This document shows, in pieces, positions 1 through 11,242 of a stretch of 64,000 nt of DNA. This stretch comes from Robertmurraya korlensis. GTDB lineage: Bacteria > Bacillota > Bacilli > Bacillales > Cytobacillaceae. Numbering within the stretch: position 1 is the first letter of the stretch; each line of letters opens with the position of its first letter. The stretch is taken from NCBI RefSeq assembly GCF_023715225.1, contig NZ_JAMBNS010000002.1:186001-250000 (forward strand). Direction: 5' to 3'. Under the pieces are notes generated by a model. The model ran no database searches. It was given only the letters and a program-made list of their open reading frames with translations, and was not told the DNA's origin. Made by a program: the position numbers and the translations under genes.

Positions 1-296
1 TTTGTAAAATTGACAACAAATAAGTAATCAACCTGTTGTTCAGAAATAATTTTGATCTTTTCTTCTAACGGTGTAATATACTCCACCTTTTCTACCTTTT
101 TAAGTACAACTGATGGATGCGGAGTAAATGTCATTACAGCACTTTTTATTCCCTTTTCCTTGGCTATTTCCGAAGCCGTATCGATTACTCTCTTATGTCC
201 TAGATGTACCCCATCAAAATAACCAAGAGCAACGACCATTGGTTGAAACATATCCTTTGAGAATTGATGAGGATGTGTAATATTTAAAACTTCCAC
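1..296 (-). CDS. ribF: Bifunctional riboflavin kinase/FAD synthetase, N-terminal part (cut by window edge)
   Basis: This is the first 98 codons of RibF (RibC in B. subtilis), which makes FMN from riboflavin and then FAD; the 3' part lies outside the window. The visible part is the FAD-synthetase (nucleotidyltransferase) half. It carries the family signature GYFDGVHLGH near residue 25, followed by a TFxPHP-type motif (TFTPHP). The start is a GTG at 296 with AAAGGGAG seven bases upstream. It sits 25 bp downstream of truB and is probably the last gene of the rimP operon. Identity is sure; the C-terminal kinase half is not seen. Confidence 0.93.
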   Translation of the reverse strand, partial: MEVLNITHPHQFSKDMFQPMVVALGYFDGVHLGHKRVIDTASEIAKEKGIKSAVMTFTPHPSVVLKKVEKVEYITPLEEKIKIISEQQVDYLFVVNFT

Positions 297-321
297 AAGC
301 TTTCTCCCTTTCTTTACCAAC

Positions 322-1239
322 CTAATTCTCTATATGTAGTACCTTTGTTGGCTTCATTAGATTAGGCTTATGAGGATGGTGCATGTATATAGCTAGCGCT
401 TTATGATCCATCGTTTCAAGAACTATGGGTTGTTTAATATCTTTTAATATTTCAGGTATTTCGAGAACAGCTCCATTTTTCACTTTCTCAACTAATTTAT
501 CATTTATTTGATATTTCGGCAAATGAATAAGTGCTCTTTCAATGGGATATAAAGCGTTTAATATCGTTCCGTTATATACCATTTCCTCTACTTCTGATAG
601 TGTCTTACAGTCATCAAGAGAAAATGACGCTGACTCGGTGCGTCTTAAGTCAGACATATGAGCAGGGTAACCTAATCGTTCTCCAATCATAACAGCTAAT
701 GTCCTAATATATGTTCCCTTGCTACAAGCAACACGAAATTTAAAGGTAATGGTTTCTCCTTCAAACACTTCACGGTCATCTAAAAGCTCTATCGAATAGA
801 TTGTCACCTGTCTTGTAGGACGTTCCACTTCAATTCCTTTTCTTGCATACTCATACAAACGTTTTCCATTTACCTTGACCGCTGAGTACATAGGTGGGGT
901 TTGAGAAATCTCACCTGTTAGTTCCAATAACACAGCTTTCACCTGCTCGCGAGTAATCGAAGTTTCAATGACTTTTTTTTCAACCACTTCACCCGTCGCA
1001 TCTTCGGTTGTTGTAGAAAAGCCAAGCGTTACTTCCCCTTCGTATACTTTTCCTGCATCTGTTATGTATTCAGCCACCTTTGTAGCTCTCCCAAGGCAAA
1101 TCGGTAAAACTCCATCAACCTCTGGGTCAAGTGTACCCGTATGTCCTATCCGCTTCATTCGCAGTATTTTTCTAAGCTTAAAGACACAATCGTGAGATGT
1201 CATACCTTTAGGCTTAAATAATGGCAAAATCCCTTCCAT
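322..1239 (-). CDS. truB: tRNA pseudouridine(55) synthase
   Basis: TruB isomerises U55 in the T-loop of elongator tRNAs. The 305-residue protein opens with the KPKGMTSHD block and has the catalytic-Asp motif GHTGTLDPEVDGVLP with Asp38. The length is normal for Bacillus, and a C-terminal PUA-like region follows the catalytic domain. ATG at 1239 is preceded by AGGAGGATC. It is separated from upstream rbfA by an intrinsic terminator at 1265-1294, so its expression is probably attenuated relative to rbfA. ribF follows after 25 bp. Confidence 0.97.
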   Translation of the reverse strand: MEGILPLFKPKGMTSHDCVFKLRKILRMKRIGHTGTLDPEVDGVLPICLGRATKVAEYITDAGKVYEGEVTLGFSTTTEDATGEVVEKKVIETSITREQVKAVLLELTGEISQTPPMYSAVKVNGKRLYEYARKGIEVERPTRQVTIYSIELLDDREVFEGETITFKFRVACSKGTYIRTLAVMIGERLGYPAHMSDLRRTESASFSLDDCKTLSEVEEMVYNGTILNALYPIERALIHLPKYQINDKLVEKVKNGAVLEIPEILKDIKQPIVLETMDHKALAIYMHHPHKPNLMKPTKVLHIEN

Positions 1240-1264
1240 TTTTGATCCTCCTGGTCTTCAATTA

Positions 1265-1294
1265 GAAAAAAAGGATAGACATGATGTCTATCCT
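1265..1294 (-). terminator. Intrinsic terminator between rbfA and truB
   Basis: On the minus strand a perfect 10-bp stem (AGGATAGACA / TGTCTATCCT) with a 3-nt loop runs directly into seven U residues. It lies right after the rbfA stop and before the truB Shine-Dalgarno, so part of the operon transcription should stop here. Confidence 0.85.
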
Positions 1295-1300
1295 CTTTGA

Positions 1301-1672
1301 TCAATCTTCTCGTTCGGTCTGTTCTTCTTTCGTCTCTTCCTTAATCTGATACAGAAGATTTTCAATACGATTTCCATAGTCAATCGATTCATCGAATTCA
1401 AATGTAATTTCAGGAGTCTTTCTTAGACGAATTCTCTGCCCGATTTCCGAACGGATAAATCCTTTTGCTTTAGCTAACCCCTTCAGTGTATTCTCTCTTT
1501 GAAGGTCATCACCTAACACAGAAATAAACACCTTTGCTTGTTGAAGATCACCTGTTACTTGTACGTCTGTAACAGTCACAAAGCCAATACGTGGGTCCTT
1601 TATTTTTCGTCCAATAATTTCCCCAAGTTCTTTCTTCATCTGTTCTCCAACTCGATTAGATCTAAGGCTCAT
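1301..1672 (-). CDS. rbfA: 30S ribosome-binding factor RbfA
   Basis: RbfA is a small KH-fold protein that binds pre-30S particles and helps mature the 16S rRNA 5' end; it is important in the cold. The start at 1672 gives 123 residues beginning [11 protein letters not shown], matching the family. GAGGTG sits 6 bases upstream. An upstream in-frame start would add 11 residues with no family support. The stretch [15 protein letters not shown] is the typical KH-core region. A 135-bp gap with two hairpins separates it from ylxP, and a terminator follows it. Confidence 0.95.
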   Translation of the reverse strand: MSLRSNRVGEQMKKELGEIIGRKIKDPRIGFVTVTDVQVTGDLQQAKVFISVLGDDLQRENTLKGLAKAKGFIRSEIGQRIRLRKTPEITFEFDESIDYGNRIENLLYQIKEETKEEQTERED

Positions 1673-1807
1673 GGTAGTCACCTCTTTGTCATCCTTAGAA
1701 AACAATGCTGATAAATAAGCACTGTCAATAGGGAACGATTTATCTATTTGTTTTATGCATGTTACTCATGCATATGAGGAGGAGTGAATTCCCCCTCGTT
1801 TATGTTA
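1673..1807 (-). other. ylxP-rbfA intergenic region with two hairpins
   Basis: On the minus strand this 135-bp gap holds an 8-bp stem (GAGGGGGA / TCCTCCTC, one G-U) and then a perfect 8-bp stem (TATGCATG / CATGCATA, loop AGTAA). Neither has a U-run, so they are not clear terminators. A TTGACA lies further down, but its -10 partner (TTGTTT) is poor, so an internal rbfA promoter is only possible. No coding potential was seen. Confidence 0.45.
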
Positions 1808-2089
1808 TTATATCCATTCCAAGTCCGTTATTGTGCGTTCGATTTCTGGAAATGAATCAATTAACTTTAATGCATGCTGCAGTTCTCTTTCAACGGCAAC
1901 TTTGGAGGATGCTACCGAAACAATAGCAATTTTGGTACGCTGCCATGTATCTTGATAATCAACCTCTGCTACAGACAGATTGTATCGTTGTCGGAGTCTC
2001 GTGATAATTCGTTGAAGAACTGCTCTTTTGTCTTTTAAAGAATGGGCATCATAAATGAGGCATTCACAGGCGGCTAAGCCAATGATCAT
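1808..2089 (-). CDS. ylxP: YlxP, DUF503 family protein
   Basis: This 93-residue protein belongs to the DUF503/YlxP family, usually encoded between infB and rbfA in Firmicutes. Family members have been linked to ribosome maturation, but the exact role is not established here. The ferredoxin-like N-terminus ([21 protein letters not shown]) and the HSLKDKR motif are typical. Its ATG overlaps the infB stop in an ATGA arrangement, so translation is probably coupled to IF2. Confidence 0.9.
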   Translation of the reverse strand: MIIGLAACECLIYDAHSLKDKRAVLQRIITRLRQRYNLSVAEVDYQDTWQRTKIAIVSVASSKVAVERELQHALKLIDSFPEIERTITDLEWI

Positions 2090-4299
2090 TTACGTTCCAC
2101 TTCTTGCATAACGAAGGCTTCGATTACGTCCCCTTCTTTTACATCATTATAGTTTTTGATGGTAATTCCACACTCATACCCTTGAGATACTTCCTTAGCA
2201 TCATCCTTGAAACGCTTAAGGGCGTCGATTTCACCTTCAAAAACAACAATTCCATCACGAATGACACGAATTCCACTGCCACGTGCGATTTTTCCATCCG
2301 TTACATAAGATCCAGCAATCGTACCAACTTTAGATACTTTGAATGTTTGACGAACTTCAGCTTGCCCAGTGATCTTTTCTTCGAATTCAGGATCAAGCAT
2401 CCCTTTCATCGCTGCTTCAATTTCTTCAATTACTTTGTAAATGATACGGTGCAAGCGAACATCTACTTCTTCCGCTTCTGCAGCGCGCTTCGCATTATTA
2501 TCTGGGCGTACGTTAAATCCAATAACAATCGCATTTGATGCAGCTGCTAAAGTAATATCTGATTCATTGATAGCACCAACACCAGTGTGGATGATTTTTA
2601 CATTTATACCCTCAACTTCAATCTTTTGAAGTGCAGCAGCAAGTGCTTCAACCGAACCTTGAACGTCAGCTTTCACAATAAGGTTAATATCCTTCATTTC
2701 ACCTTGCTTCATATGTTCAAATAAGTTATCAAGACTTACACGTGTCTTTTCTGAACGAGATGCTTGGATAGCAAGCTGTGAACGTGCTTCACCGACTTGA
2801 CGAGCAGTCTTTTCATCCTCAAACACTACAAAGCGATCACCTGCAAGCGGTACATCATTTAAACCTGTAATCTCCACAGGAGTAGAAGGACCAGCTTCTT
2901 TCACACGACGACCAAGGTCATTAACCATTGCACGAACACGTCCAAAGGTTGTACCTACTACGATTGGATCTCCAATTCGTAATGTACCGTTTTGAACTAG
3001 AAGTGTAGCAACAGATCCTCTACCTTTATCGAGTTGTGCTTCGATTACTGTTCCAATTGCCTTACGATTTGGATTTGCTTTATATTCTTCTACTTCTCCA
3101 ACAAGAAGAATCATTTCTAATAAATTGTCGATTCCTTCACCCTTTAAGGCTGACAGCGGAACGAAAATAGTGTCTCCACCCCATGCTTCAGGAACTAAAC
3201 CATATTCTGTTAACTCCTGCATAACACGATCAGGGTTTGCACTTTCTTTATCCATTTTGTTTACAGCAACAATAATCGGAACCTCAGCAGCTTTTGCGTG
3301 GTTAATCGCTTCGATTGTCTGTGGCATAACCCCGTCATCTGCTGCAACTACTAAAATCGTAATATCCGTAATTTTTGCTCCACGCGCACGCATTGTTGTG
3401 AAAGCAGCGTGACCTGGTGTATCAAGGAACGTAATTTTCTTACCATTTTCTTCTACTTGGTAAGCACCGATATGCTGAGTAATACCGCCTGCTTCCCCAG
3501 CTGTAACCTTAGTGTTACGGATGGAATCAAGCAAAGTTGTTTTTCCGTGGTCAACGTGACCCATAATGGTCACAACAGAAGGTCTTTCAACTAACTCCGC
3601 TTCATTATCTTCTGTGAAGTATACTTCAAGATCAGTAACATCGATCTTAATTTCTTCTTCAACTTCCACACCATACTCAGATGCAATTAGTTCGATTGCA
3701 TCCTTATCAAGTGATTGGTTAATGGTAGCCATAACACCTAATAAGAATAATTTCTTTATGATTTCAGATGGTTCACGGTGAAGCTTTTTAGCTAATTCAG
3801 CCACTGTAAGTGATTCTGTAAAGGTGATTTTTGCAGGTAATTCTTTCTTTTTAGGAGGCTGTGGTGGCTGTGACTGGTGCTGTACACGACCCTTTTGTTG
3901 GTTTTTCCCTTTTTTACCATTAAAAGCTTTTGTTTCTTTTGATTGGTTATCTTGGGTACCTTTTTTTCCTTGAACTACCTTTGGACCTGTTTTAACTTTT
4001 ACTTTTGAAGGAGCTACATTACGGTCGTCGTCCTCATCAAAAGCACTAGCCTTTGTTTTTTGCTGTACTTGAGTTGCAACAGGCTTTTGTTGTTGTTGTG
4101 CTTGTGTCTGCTTTGGAGCTTCTTTCTTTTCTCCTTTACCACCATTAGCATATTGTTCATCTAGCTTTTTAACAGTATCATCTTCAATCATTGTCATATG
4201 GTTAGAAACCTCGATATTCATATCTTTTAATTTTGTAATGAGTTCTTTACTCGAAACATTATGTTTTTTTGCATATTCATACACTCGCATTTTACTCAT
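2086..4299 (-). CDS. infB: Translation initiation factor IF-2
   Basis: IF2 is the GTPase that places fMet-tRNA on the 30S subunit and promotes 50S joining. The 737-residue protein has an IF2_N helical domain ([15 protein letters not shown]), then a low-complexity Gln/Lys-rich linker at about residues 50-150. A second IF2_N motif is followed by the G domain with GHVDHGKT (G1), DTPGHAAF (G3) and NKMDK (G4), then domains II to IV. GGGGGTG lies 5 bases before the ATG. Internal starts giving shorter IF2 forms are known in Bacillus but were not resolved here. Confidence 0.98.
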   Translation of the reverse strand: MSKMRVYEYAKKHNVSSKELITKLKDMNIEVSNHMTMIEDDTVKKLDEQYANGGKGEKKEAPKQTQAQQQQKPVATQVQQKTKASAFDEDDDRNVAPSKVKVKTGPKVVQGKKGTQDNQSKETKAFNGKKGKNQQKGRVQHQSQPPQPPKKKELPAKITFTESLTVAELAKKLHREPSEIIKKLFLLGVMATINQSLDKDAIELIASEYGVEVEEEIKIDVTDLEVYFTEDNEAELVERPSVVTIMGHVDHGKTTLLDSIRNTKVTAGEAGGITQHIGAYQVEENGKKITFLDTPGHAAFTTMRARGAKITDITILVVAADDGVMPQTIEAINHAKAAEVPIIVAVNKMDKESANPDRVMQELTEYGLVPEAWGGDTIFVPLSALKGEGIDNLLEMILLVGEVEEYKANPNRKAIGTVIEAQLDKGRGSVATLLVQNGTLRIGDPIVVGTTFGRVRAMVNDLGRRVKEAGPSTPVEITGLNDVPLAGDRFVVFEDEKTARQVGEARSQLAIQASRSEKTRVSLDNLFEHMKQGEMKDINLIVKADVQGSVEALAAALQKIEVEGINVKIIHTGVGAINESDITLAAASNAIVIGFNVRPDNNAKRAAEAEEVDVRLHRIIYKVIEEIEAAMKGMLDPEFEEKITGQAEVRQTFKVSKVGTIAGSYVTDGKIARGSGIRVIRDGIVVFEGEIDALKRFKDDAKEVSQGYECGITIKNYNDVKEGDVIEAFVMQEVERK

Positions 4300-4318
4300 G
4301 TTTACACCCCCGCTAGAA

Positions 4319-4621
4319 TTAATCGAGCAACGTTTTTAGCTTCTTGGCAAATCCTTCATCTAGAACGGCCACGACTACACGGGCTTCTTTTCCGATCGCT
4401 TGACCGAGTAAAAAGCGGTTCTCAACTATTTTACAAGGAATGTTATAGGATTTGCATTTATCTGTCACTTTTTTCTGTGTGTTTTGGGATGCATCTGCTG
4501 AAAGCAAAACTAGTTTCGCTTTATTGCTACGAACTTCCTTAATAGAGAGTTCTTCCCCAGAAATCACTTTACGCGCTCGATTGGCTAAGCCAAGCAATGA
4601 CATCCATTGGTTTTGCTTCAT
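4319..4621 (-). CDS. ylxQ: L7Ae-family ribosomal protein YlxQ
   Basis: YlxQ is an L7Ae/L30e-family RNA-binding protein (100 residues), a probable K-turn binder encoded in the nusA-infB operon of Firmicutes. The core [17 protein letters not shown] and the [15 protein letters not shown] stretch are typical. I chose the ATG at 4621, which matches the 100-residue family length. An upstream TTG at 4633 overlaps the rnpM stop but is only about 2 bases from the Shine-Dalgarno. The gene lies 8 bp after rnpM and 19 bp before infB. Confidence 0.92.
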   Translation of the reverse strand: MKQNQWMSLLGLANRARKVISGEELSIKEVRSNKAKLVLLSADASQNTQKKVTDKCKSYNIPCKIVENRFLLGQAIGKEARVVVAVLDEGFAKKLKTLLD

Positions 4622-4629
4622 TCGGATTG

Positions 4630-4908
4630 TCAATTCTCCTTCTCAACAAGCTCCAATAATTCTTCATACACAGAATCGGTTACTTGAACTTGCAATTGAT
4701 TCGATAATATATTCTTTTTCTTCGCTAAAAGAATAGCTTCTTTTTCTTTCGTAAGGTAGGCACCTCGACCCGACTTTTTACCGGTTAAGTCGATGGAGAC
4801 CTCGCCTTCCTTCGAGCGAACGATGCGAACAAGTTCTTTCTTCGGTCGCATTTCTCCGGTAGCAACACATTTTCTTAATGGAACTTTCCTATTCGTGTTC
4901 ACCATCAT
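4630..4908 (-). CDS. rnpM: RNase P modulator RnpM (YlxR, DUF448)
   Basis: This is a 92-residue basic YlxR-family protein; B. subtilis YlxR binds the RNase P RNA and has been named RnpM. The hallmark residues [10 protein letters not shown] and the KSGRGAYL motif are present. The N-terminus reads ATG ATG GTG. The Shine-Dalgarno AAAGGGGTG lies only 1 base from the first ATG but 7 from the GTG, so the true start could be one or two codons later. It sits 11 bp after nusA. Confidence 0.93.
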   Translation of the reverse strand: MMVNTNRKVPLRKCVATGEMRPKKELVRIVRSKEGEVSIDLTGKKSGRGAYLTKEKEAILLAKKKNILSNQLQVQVTDSVYEELLELVEKEN

Positions 4909-4919
4909 CCACCCCTTTC

Positions 4920-6062
4920 TTACTCCTGCTCTTCTACGTACTCTAAATGTAAATCTGTATCTGCGTGAGCATCTTCCTCTTCATCATCGAACGATAGAAT
5001 TCCTTCTTCACGAGGGAAAATACCAGCTTCTCGAGCATCTGTTTCTGATTTAATATCAATTTTCCAACCTGTCAACTTAGCCGCTAAACGAGCATTTTGG
5101 CCTCTTTTTCCAATCGCGAGTGACAGTTGATAATCTGGAACAACTACTGTTGTTGCCTTCTCTTCTTCATTGACAATTACATCAAGTACTTTAGATGGAC
5201 TAAGTGCATTTGCTACAAATACAAAAGGATCATCCGACCATTTAACAATATCGATCTTTTCTCCCTTTAACTCATTGACAATTGCTTGAACACGAGCACC
5301 TTTTGGACCTACACATGCTCCTACTGGATCCACTTCTGGATTATCAGAGTGAACAGAGATTTTTGAGCGGTCACCCGCTTCACGAGAAACAGATTTAATT
5401 TCAACTGTTCCATCATATATTTCTGGAACTTCAATCTCAAATAGTCTCTTTAAAAGACCAGGATGTGTTCTTGAAACAAAGATTTGTGGACCTTTGGTAG
5501 TTTTTTCTACCTTCGTAATAAACACCTTAATTCGATCATGCGGCTTATAACGCTCGTTCGGCATTTGTTCGTTTGCTGGAAGAATCGCTTCAATTTTCCC
5601 TAAGCTCACATAAATGAACTTTGAGTCTAAACGCTGGACGATACCAGTCATAATATCTTCTTCACGATCGATAAATTCAGAGTAAATAATTCCTCTTTCT
5701 GCTTCACGAACTCGTTGCGTTACCACTTGCTTAGCTGTTTGTGCCGCAATGCGTCCAAAATCCTTTGGAGTTACCTCAAGCTCTACCACATCTTCAATCA
5801 TGTAATTTGGATTGATTCTTCTTGCTTCCTCTAAAGAAATTTCTAGTCTTGGATCGAAAACTTCATCAACGACTTCTTTACGAGCAAAAACACGCATCGT
5901 ACCAACACCTAAATTTAGATCGATACGAACGTTTTGTGCTTGATTGAAATTTCTACGATAGGCAGAGATTAGCGCTGCTTCAATTGCATCAATAATCACA
6001 TCTCGTGAAATTCCTTTTTCCTTTTCAAGCAAAATAAGAGCATCTAATAGTTCACTGCTCAT
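4920..6062 (-). CDS. nusA: Transcription termination/antitermination factor NusA
   Basis: NusA binds RNA polymerase and modulates pausing and termination. The 380-residue protein has the N-terminal RNAP-binding domain, an S1 domain at about 135-200, and two KH domains. The KH2 region carries AIGKRGQNARLAAKLTGW. There is an acidic tail and no E. coli-type C-terminal repeats, as expected in Firmicutes. AAAGGGGG lies about 9 bases upstream of the ATG. It is the second gene of the rimP operon. Confidence 0.98.
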   Translation of the reverse strand: MSSELLDALILLEKEKGISRDVIIDAIEAALISAYRRNFNQAQNVRIDLNLGVGTMRVFARKEVVDEVFDPRLEISLEEARRINPNYMIEDVVELEVTPKDFGRIAAQTAKQVVTQRVREAERGIIYSEFIDREEDIMTGIVQRLDSKFIYVSLGKIEAILPANEQMPNERYKPHDRIKVFITKVEKTTKGPQIFVSRTHPGLLKRLFEIEVPEIYDGTVEIKSVSREAGDRSKISVHSDNPEVDPVGACVGPKGARVQAIVNELKGEKIDIVKWSDDPFVFVANALSPSKVLDVIVNEEEKATTVVVPDYQLSLAIGKRGQNARLAAKLTGWKIDIKSETDAREAGIFPREEGILSFDDEEEDAHADTDLHLEYVEEQE

Positions 6063-6118
6063 GAAAATGGTCCCCCTTTAACACTCTAAATGTCTCTCAT
6101 GTAAATTTGTTATATGAA

Positions 6119-6589
6119 TTATGAGAAAGTCACCGCTAGGCGAGCACTCGCAACCTTTTCAATAGGTATTTCAATCGTTCTCTTTCTCGTCTTAATCTTC
6201 ACTTCAACTGTTAGGTTGTCTCCCGTATAGTTCGTTAACACACCTTCAAATATTTTTTCACCATCGATAGGCTCGTACGTCTTAATATGTACATTTTTCC
6301 CGACCGCTTTTTCATAATCCTTTTGCTTCTTCAATGGACGCTCTGCACCAGGAGAAGAAACTTCAAGGAAATAGTTATAAGGAATAGGATCTAGCTCATC
6401 AAGCTTTTCGCTTAATTTTTCACTTACCATTCCACACTCTTCAATGTCAATGCCTTGCTCTTTATCTATAAATACGCGAAGAAACCAGCTTTTTCCTTCC
6501 TTCACATATTCAATATCAACTAGTTCAAGGTTGAGGTCATTAACAATTGGTTCTACGATTTGTTCAACTACTTCAATTACCTTGCTCAT
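6119..6589 (-). CDS. rimP: Ribosome maturation factor RimP
   Basis: RimP (YlxS) is needed for 30S maturation. The start at 6589 gives 156 residues ([12 protein letters not shown]...), with AGGAGG 6 bases upstream; six extra codons in the longer frame have no support. The motif [18 protein letters not shown] and the [10 protein letters not shown] block are family hallmarks. It opens the rimP-nusA-rnpM-ylxQ-infB-ylxP-rbfA-truB-ribF operon from its own promoter at 6710-6738. Confidence 0.95.
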   Translation of the reverse strand: MSKVIEVVEQIVEPIVNDLNLELVDIEYVKEGKSWFLRVFIDKEQGIDIEECGMVSEKLSEKLDELDPIPYNYFLEVSSPGAERPLKKQKDYEKAVGKNVHIKTYEPIDGEKIFEGVLTNYTGDNLTVEVKIKTRKRTIEIPIEKVASARLAVTFS

Positions 6590-6651
6590 TTTATTCCTCC
6601 TAACCAACCTAAAGTAGCTAATCTCCTAAAATAGAGTCCCATACAACACGA

Positions 6652-6675
6652 AAGAGCGGGGAAGTCCCCACTCTT
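6652..6675 (-). terminator. Stem-loop between polC and rimP, possible polC terminator or rimP leader attenuator
   Basis: The minus strand forms a 10-bp stem (AAGAGTGGGG / CCCCGCTCTT, one T-G pair) with loop ACTT. The downstream tail TTCGTGTTGT is poor in U, so termination may be partial. It lies between the rimP promoter and the rimP start, so it would act on both polC read-through and rimP-initiated RNA. Confidence 0.55.
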
Positions 6676-6709
6676 GTAAACGAGAGTTATTCTTAGTATT
6701 TCCAATAAA

Positions 6710-6738
6710 ACTATACCATAACCATACCGTTTATGCAA
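6710..6738 (-). promoter_or_regulatory. Sigma-A promoter of the rimP-nusA-infB operon
   Basis: On the minus strand TTGCAT (6733-6738) is separated by exactly 17 bases from TATAGT (6710-6715). TG at the extended -10 position precedes the hexamer (TGGTATAGT). It lies about 120 bp upstream of rimP and just after polC. Confidence 0.8.
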
Positions 6739-6784
6739 ATGCAATACCGGTTTTCACTAGGATTACAACCTCTTTAATTCCATT

Positions 6785-9700
6785 TTAAAACAAAGAAAGT
6801 TGGTTTTGATCAGGTAATGATTCCAGACATCCGTGGTTATCGAGATACTCAATAATGGTCTTTGAAACCTTTCCTCTTTGCTGCAGATCTTCTTTAGATA
6901 AGAATTCTCCATCTTCACGAGCTTTTACGATGTTAAGAGCCGCATTCGTACCTAGACCCGGAATGGAATTAAATGGCGGAATGAGCTTGTTTCCTTCAAT
7001 AATGAATTCTGAAGCACTTGAACGGTATAAATCTACTTTCGCAAAAGAGAATCCTCGCTCGTTCATCTCCAATGCCAATTCAAGGACCGTTAAGGTATTT
7101 TTTTCCTTGGTTGAAGCATCTAATCCTTTTGAATTGATTTCTTCAATTACTGCTCGGATTGCTGAAGAACCTTTCACCATTGCATCAATATCAAAATCCT
7201 CTGCTCTAACGGTAAAATAGGCTGCATAATAAAGGATTGGATGATGCACTTTGAAGTAAGCAATCCTTACGGCCATTAGAACGTAAGCAGCGGCGTGGGC
7301 CTTCGGAAACATGTATTTGATCTTTTTACAAGAATCAATATACCATTCTGGCACTTCATTCTTTCGCATCTCTTCTTCCATATCATCACTCAAACCTTTA
7401 CCTTTACGAACTGACTCCATAATCTTAAAGGCAAAGGATGGCTCTAACCCTTGATAGATGAGATAAACCATGATGTCGTCACGACAGCCGATAACTTCAC
7501 TCAGGTTACAAATGTTGTTGTGGATTAGCTCTTGCGCATTTCCTAACCATACGTCCGTTCCGTGAGAAAGTCCCGAAATTTGGACCAACTCCGAGAAAGT
7601 GGTCGGCTTTGTATCTTCAAGCATTTGTCTTACGAAACGCGTTCCAAACTCAGGGATACCAAGCGTGCCAGTTTTACACATGATTTGTTCTTCCGTTACT
7701 CCTAGAGCTTCCGTTCCACTGAATATCTTCATTACTTCAGGATCATCGGTCGGAATAGTCTTCGGATCAATTCCACTTAAGTCCTGTAACATACGAATCA
7801 CGGTCGGATCATCGTGCCCTAGAATATCAAGCTTTAATAAGTTATCGTGAATGGAGTGAAAGTCGAAGTGGGTGGTTTTCCATTCAGACGTTTTATCATC
7901 CGCTGGAAATTGGATTGGGCTAAAATCATAAATGTCCATATAATCTGGAACAACGATTATACCCCCTGGATGCTGACCAGTTGTTCTTTTTACACCCGTA
8001 CAGCCCATCGCTAATCTTTCCACCTCAGCCCCGCGTATTTGCAAATTATTATCTTGCTGATACGCCTTCACGTACCCAAACGCTGTTTTATCCGCTACCG
8101 TACCGATTGTACCTGCACGATATACATAATCTTCACCAAACAGCACCTTCGTGTAGTTATGTGCACGTGGTTGGTATTCTCCGGAGAAGTTCAAATCGAT
8201 ATCGGGAACTTTATCTCCTTTGAAACCTAGGAAAGTTTCGAATGGGATATCATGTCCATCTTTTTTGTACTTGCTTCCACAATTTGGACAGTCCTTATCC
8301 GGCAAGTCAAAGCCTGAACCAACGGAACCGTCATTGAAGAATTCCGAATGCTTACATGTTGGACAGACATAATGTGGTGGTAATGGATTCACTTCTGTTA
8401 TCTCTGTCATCGTAGCAACAAGGGACGAACCAACCGATCCACGCGAACCTACTAGGTATCCATCATCAAGCGATTTTTTAACGAGCTTATGCGAAATCAA
8501 ATAGATAACAGCAAACCCGTGACCGATAATACTCTTCAGTTCTTTTTCAAGTCTTGCCTCCACAATTTCCGGAAGTTCATCACCATAAATTCTTCTTGCC
8601 ATATCATAACTCATTTGACGCATTTCTTCGTCTGCACCCTCAATTTTCGGAGTGTACAAGTCATCTTTAATCGGCTTAATTGTATCTATCATATCGGCAA
8701 TTTTATTTGTATTTGTAATGACAATCTCACGCGCTTTTTCTTTTCCTAAAAACGAAAATGCATCTAACATTTCATTTGTCGTACGGAAATGAACATCAGG
8801 TAGATTATGACGATTAAGCGGATTGGCCCCACCTTGAGAGTTTACTAATATTTTACGATAAATTTTATCATTCGGGTTTAGGTAATGTACATTTCCAGTA
8901 GCAACAACAGGGATCTCTAGCTTTTCACCAAGCTTCACAATATTAGCAATAATATCTTCTAATGATTTTTCATCATTAACTAGCTCTAACTCTAAAAGAT
9001 GAGCATATACCGCTTTTGGATGTACCTCAATATAATCATAGAAACGCGCTGGCTCTTCTACTTCTTCAGGAGCCTTTTGCATCATACCCTCGAATACTTC
9101 GCCTTTGTCACAACCTGAACCAATCAAAATTCCTTCGCGATGCTTCTGTAATACAGAGCGCGGAATCCGCGGGACTCGATAAAAATAATTCAGATGGGAA
9201 ATAGAAATGAGTTTAAATAAGTTCTTTAACCCCACATCATTTTGTGCTATAAGTGTACAGTGATACGGCCGTGCCCGTTGATAGGCATTTCCTTGACCCA
9301 TATTATCATTCAGTTGGTTATGATACTGTATTCCTTTTTCCATTACATCCTTCAGCATCGTTAAGAGCAGATAACCAGTTGCTTCTGTATCGTATATCGC
9401 ACGGTGATGCTGTGTTAACTCGATATTAAATTTCTTTGCTAGTGTATTTAAACGATGATTCTTCATCTCAGGATATAAGAAACGAGCAAGCTCTAACGTA
9501 TCTATGACCGGGTTTTCCGCTCGTCCAAGTCCGTACTTCTTGTAACCAACATTCAAAAATCCCATATCGAAAGATGCATTGTGGGCAACTAGTATGTCAT
9601 CGCCCGTCCACTCTTTAAATTTACCGAGAACCTCTTCTACCTCTGGAGCATCCTTTAGCATATCATCGGTAATTCCCGTTAAATTCATAATTGTTGCAGA

Positions 9701-11101
9701 CAATGGGTGATGTGGGTTAGCAAATGCTTCAAATCGGTCGATGATTTCTCCATTTTTGATCTTCACCGCAGCAAGTTCAATAATTGTATTGTAAACGGCA
9801 GATAATCCAGTTGTCTCCACGTCAAATACTACATACGTCTCTTCTGCAAGTAGCCTCTCCGCTTCATTATAAGCAATCGGAACACCATCATTTACGAGAT
9901 TCACTTCCACCCCGTAAAGGATTTTAATATCGTTCTTTTTTCCGGCTCCAAACGCTTCCGGAAATGATTGTGCTACCGCATGGTCTGTAATGGCAATTGC
10001 TTTATGTCCCCATTTCTTTGCTTGAGACACTAATGCACTAACTGGTGACACAGCATCCATCTGACTCATTGGTGTGTGAAGATGAAGTTCTACACGCTTT
10101 TCAGAAGAAGTGTCCTGACGCTCGACTGGTTTAATTTCATTGATATCATTTCCAATCATAACCAGATCTCGAACGAATGTATCGTTTTGAATACTTCCTC
10201 TTACTTTCACCCACATACCCTTTTTCACGTTTTGAAATAGAGCTGCGTCCTCTTTATCACGAGAGAACATTTTTACCATGATCGAGCTTGTATAATCAGT
10301 AACTTTAAAGGTTAATAGAGTTCTTCCACTACGAAGCTCTCTTGTTTCTGCAGCAAAAATATACCCTTCCACAACAACTCTACGTTCTTCATCAACAATA
10401 TCTTGGATTTTTCTAAAATCAGAATCATCTTTAATCGTTAATCCAATAGTCAATGGACCGGTGTATTCACCCGTACCACCGGTAGCTTCTTTCTCTGCTT
10501 CCTGCTTATCCATCTCAATCGCAGCCTGCATACCTCTTTCTTTATCTTCCCTCATTTTTGCCTCGATAAATTGCTCATATTGTTCAGTAGAGGCTTCGCT
10601 GTTGACCTCGGTATCAATCACCACTTGGGGAAATCCAAAAAAGCTGTAGGCATCAGAAATAAAGCTTGCATATTTTCTCTTTATGGCTAATCCCTCGAGA
10701 TCATTGCCAACAAAGATGGTGATTTTTGAACCTTGGACTTTTGGCTTTTGTTCATTTAAAAGCTTAATTAATGGTGGTGATATGCCATCGATTTGTTGTA
10801 TGCAACTGTTCCAATATTCTAGTATTAATTCCTCAGTTACTTGCTGATCTCTTACCTGTATGTTGTACGAGATTGAGGCAATATGTGAGAAGGTTGTTTG
10901 TAATTTATTAGTGAACGATTGATAGACATTAATAGGTAAAATCTTTTCAAACGAAAAATAAAAATTCCATTGTCTTTTAGATTTTTCAATTAATACTTTG
11001 TCAATCATAGCATCTTGAAAATACGGCATGATTCTGTCATCCGTTAGTTGTAGCTGCTGGAGCAATAGTTGGAATCGTTCCTTACCAGATGATCCGTTCA
11101 T
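6785..11101 (-). CDS. polC: DNA polymerase III alpha subunit, PolC type (replicative, with proofreading)
   Basis: PolC is the main replicative polymerase of Firmicutes. The start at 11101 ([19 protein letters not shown]) gives 1438 residues, close to 1437 in B. subtilis; AGGAG lies upstream and the longer frame lacks support. In order: N-terminal domains; OB fold around 220-320; PHP domain beginning [13 protein letters not shown]; inserted DEDDh exonuclease ([20 protein letters not shown]); and the C-family palm with [11 protein letters not shown] zinc-binding Cys cluster (CPTC..CPNC) is visible. It has its own promoter and follows the proS terminator. Confidence 0.98.
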   Translation of the reverse strand: MNGSSGKERFQLLLQQLQLTDDRIMPYFQDAMIDKVLIEKSKRQWNFYFSFEKILPINVYQSFTNKLQTTFSHIASISYNIQVRDQQVTEELILEYWNSCIQQIDGISPPLIKLLNEQKPKVQGSKITIFVGNDLEGLAIKRKYASFISDAYSFFGFPQVVIDTEVNSEASTEQYEQFIEAKMREDKERGMQAAIEMDKQEAEKEATGGTGEYTGPLTIGLTIKDDSDFRKIQDIVDEERRVVVEGYIFAAETRELRSGRTLLTFKVTDYTSSIMVKMFSRDKEDAALFQNVKKGMWVKVRGSIQNDTFVRDLVMIGNDINEIKPVERQDTSSEKRVELHLHTPMSQMDAVSPVSALVSQAKKWGHKAIAITDHAVAQSFPEAFGAGKKNDIKILYGVEVNLVNDGVPIAYNEAERLLAEETYVVFDVETTGLSAVYNTIIELAAVKIKNGEIIDRFEAFANPHHPLSATIMNLTGITDDMLKDAPEVEEVLGKFKEWTGDDILVAHNASFDMGFLNVGYKKYGLGRAENPVIDTLELARFLYPEMKNHRLNTLAKKFNIELTQHHRAIYDTEATGYLLLTMLKDVMEKGIQYHNQLNDNMGQGNAYQRARPYHCTLIAQNDVGLKNLFKLISISHLNYFYRVPRIPRSVLQKHREGILIGSGCDKGEVFEGMMQKAPEEVEEPARFYDYIEVHPKAVYAHLLELELVNDEKSLEDIIANIVKLGEKLEIPVVATGNVHYLNPNDKIYRKILVNSQGGANPLNRHNLPDVHFRTTNEMLDAFSFLGKEKAREIVITNTNKIADMIDTIKPIKDDLYTPKIEGADEEMRQMSYDMARRIYGDELPEIVEARLEKELKSIIGHGFAVIYLISHKLVKKSLDDGYLVGSRGSVGSSLVATMTEITEVNPLPPHYVCPTCKHSEFFNDGSVGSGFDLPDKDCPNCGSKYKKDGHDIPFETFLGFKGDKVPDIDLNFSGEYQPRAHNYTKVLFGEDYVYRAGTIGTVADKTAFGYVKAYQQDNNLQIRGAEVERLAMGCTGVKRTTGQHPGGIIVVPDYMDIYDFSPIQFPADDKTSEWKTTHFDFHSIHDNLLKLDILGHDDPTVIRMLQDLSGIDPKTIPTDDPEVMKIFSGTEALGVTEEQIMCKTGTLGIPEFGTRFVRQMLEDTKPTTFSELVQISGLSHGTDVWLGNAQELIHNNICNLSEVIGCRDDIMVYLIYQGLEPSFAFKIMESVRKGKGLSDDMEEEMRKNEVPEWYIDSCKKIKYMFPKAHAAAYVLMAVRIAYFKVHHPILYYAAYFTVRAEDFDIDAMVKGSSAIRAVIEEINSKGLDASTKEKNTLTVLELALEMNERGFSFAKVDLYRSSASEFIIEGNKLIPPFNSIPGLGTNAALNIVKAREDGEFLSKEDLQQRGKVSKTIIEYLDNHGCLESLPDQNQLSLF

Positions 11102-11144
11102 CAACTCTCTCCTCTCCATTTCATTTCTAGTCAAACTAGTAGTT

Positions 11145-11170
11145 ATTATATCATAAAGAAATTATTGAAA
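11145..11170 (-). promoter_or_regulatory. Probable extended -10 promoter of polC
   Basis: On the minus strand TATAAT occurs at 11145-11150, preceded by TGA (TGATATAAT, an extended -10). The -35 region is weak (TTTCAA-like). It lies between the proS terminator and polC, about 44 bp from the polC start. Confidence 0.65.
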
Positions 11171-11199
11171 GCCTTTTAAACAGATAGCCAATCAATGGG

Positions 11200-11231
11200 A
11201 AAAAAATCGGATCCGTGTTGAGCGGATCCGA
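11200..11231 (-). terminator. Intrinsic terminator after proS
   Basis: A perfect 9-bp stem (TCGGATCCG / CGGATCCGA) with a 7-nt loop is followed by seven U residues on the minus strand, 11 bp after the proS stop. Confidence 0.93.
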
Positions 11232-11242
11232 ATAATTAAACA

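Noticed and set aside
2104-3781. Several plus-strand open frames antisense to infB
   Set aside because: They are complements of the conserved IF2 codons; no ribosome sites and no family resemblance.
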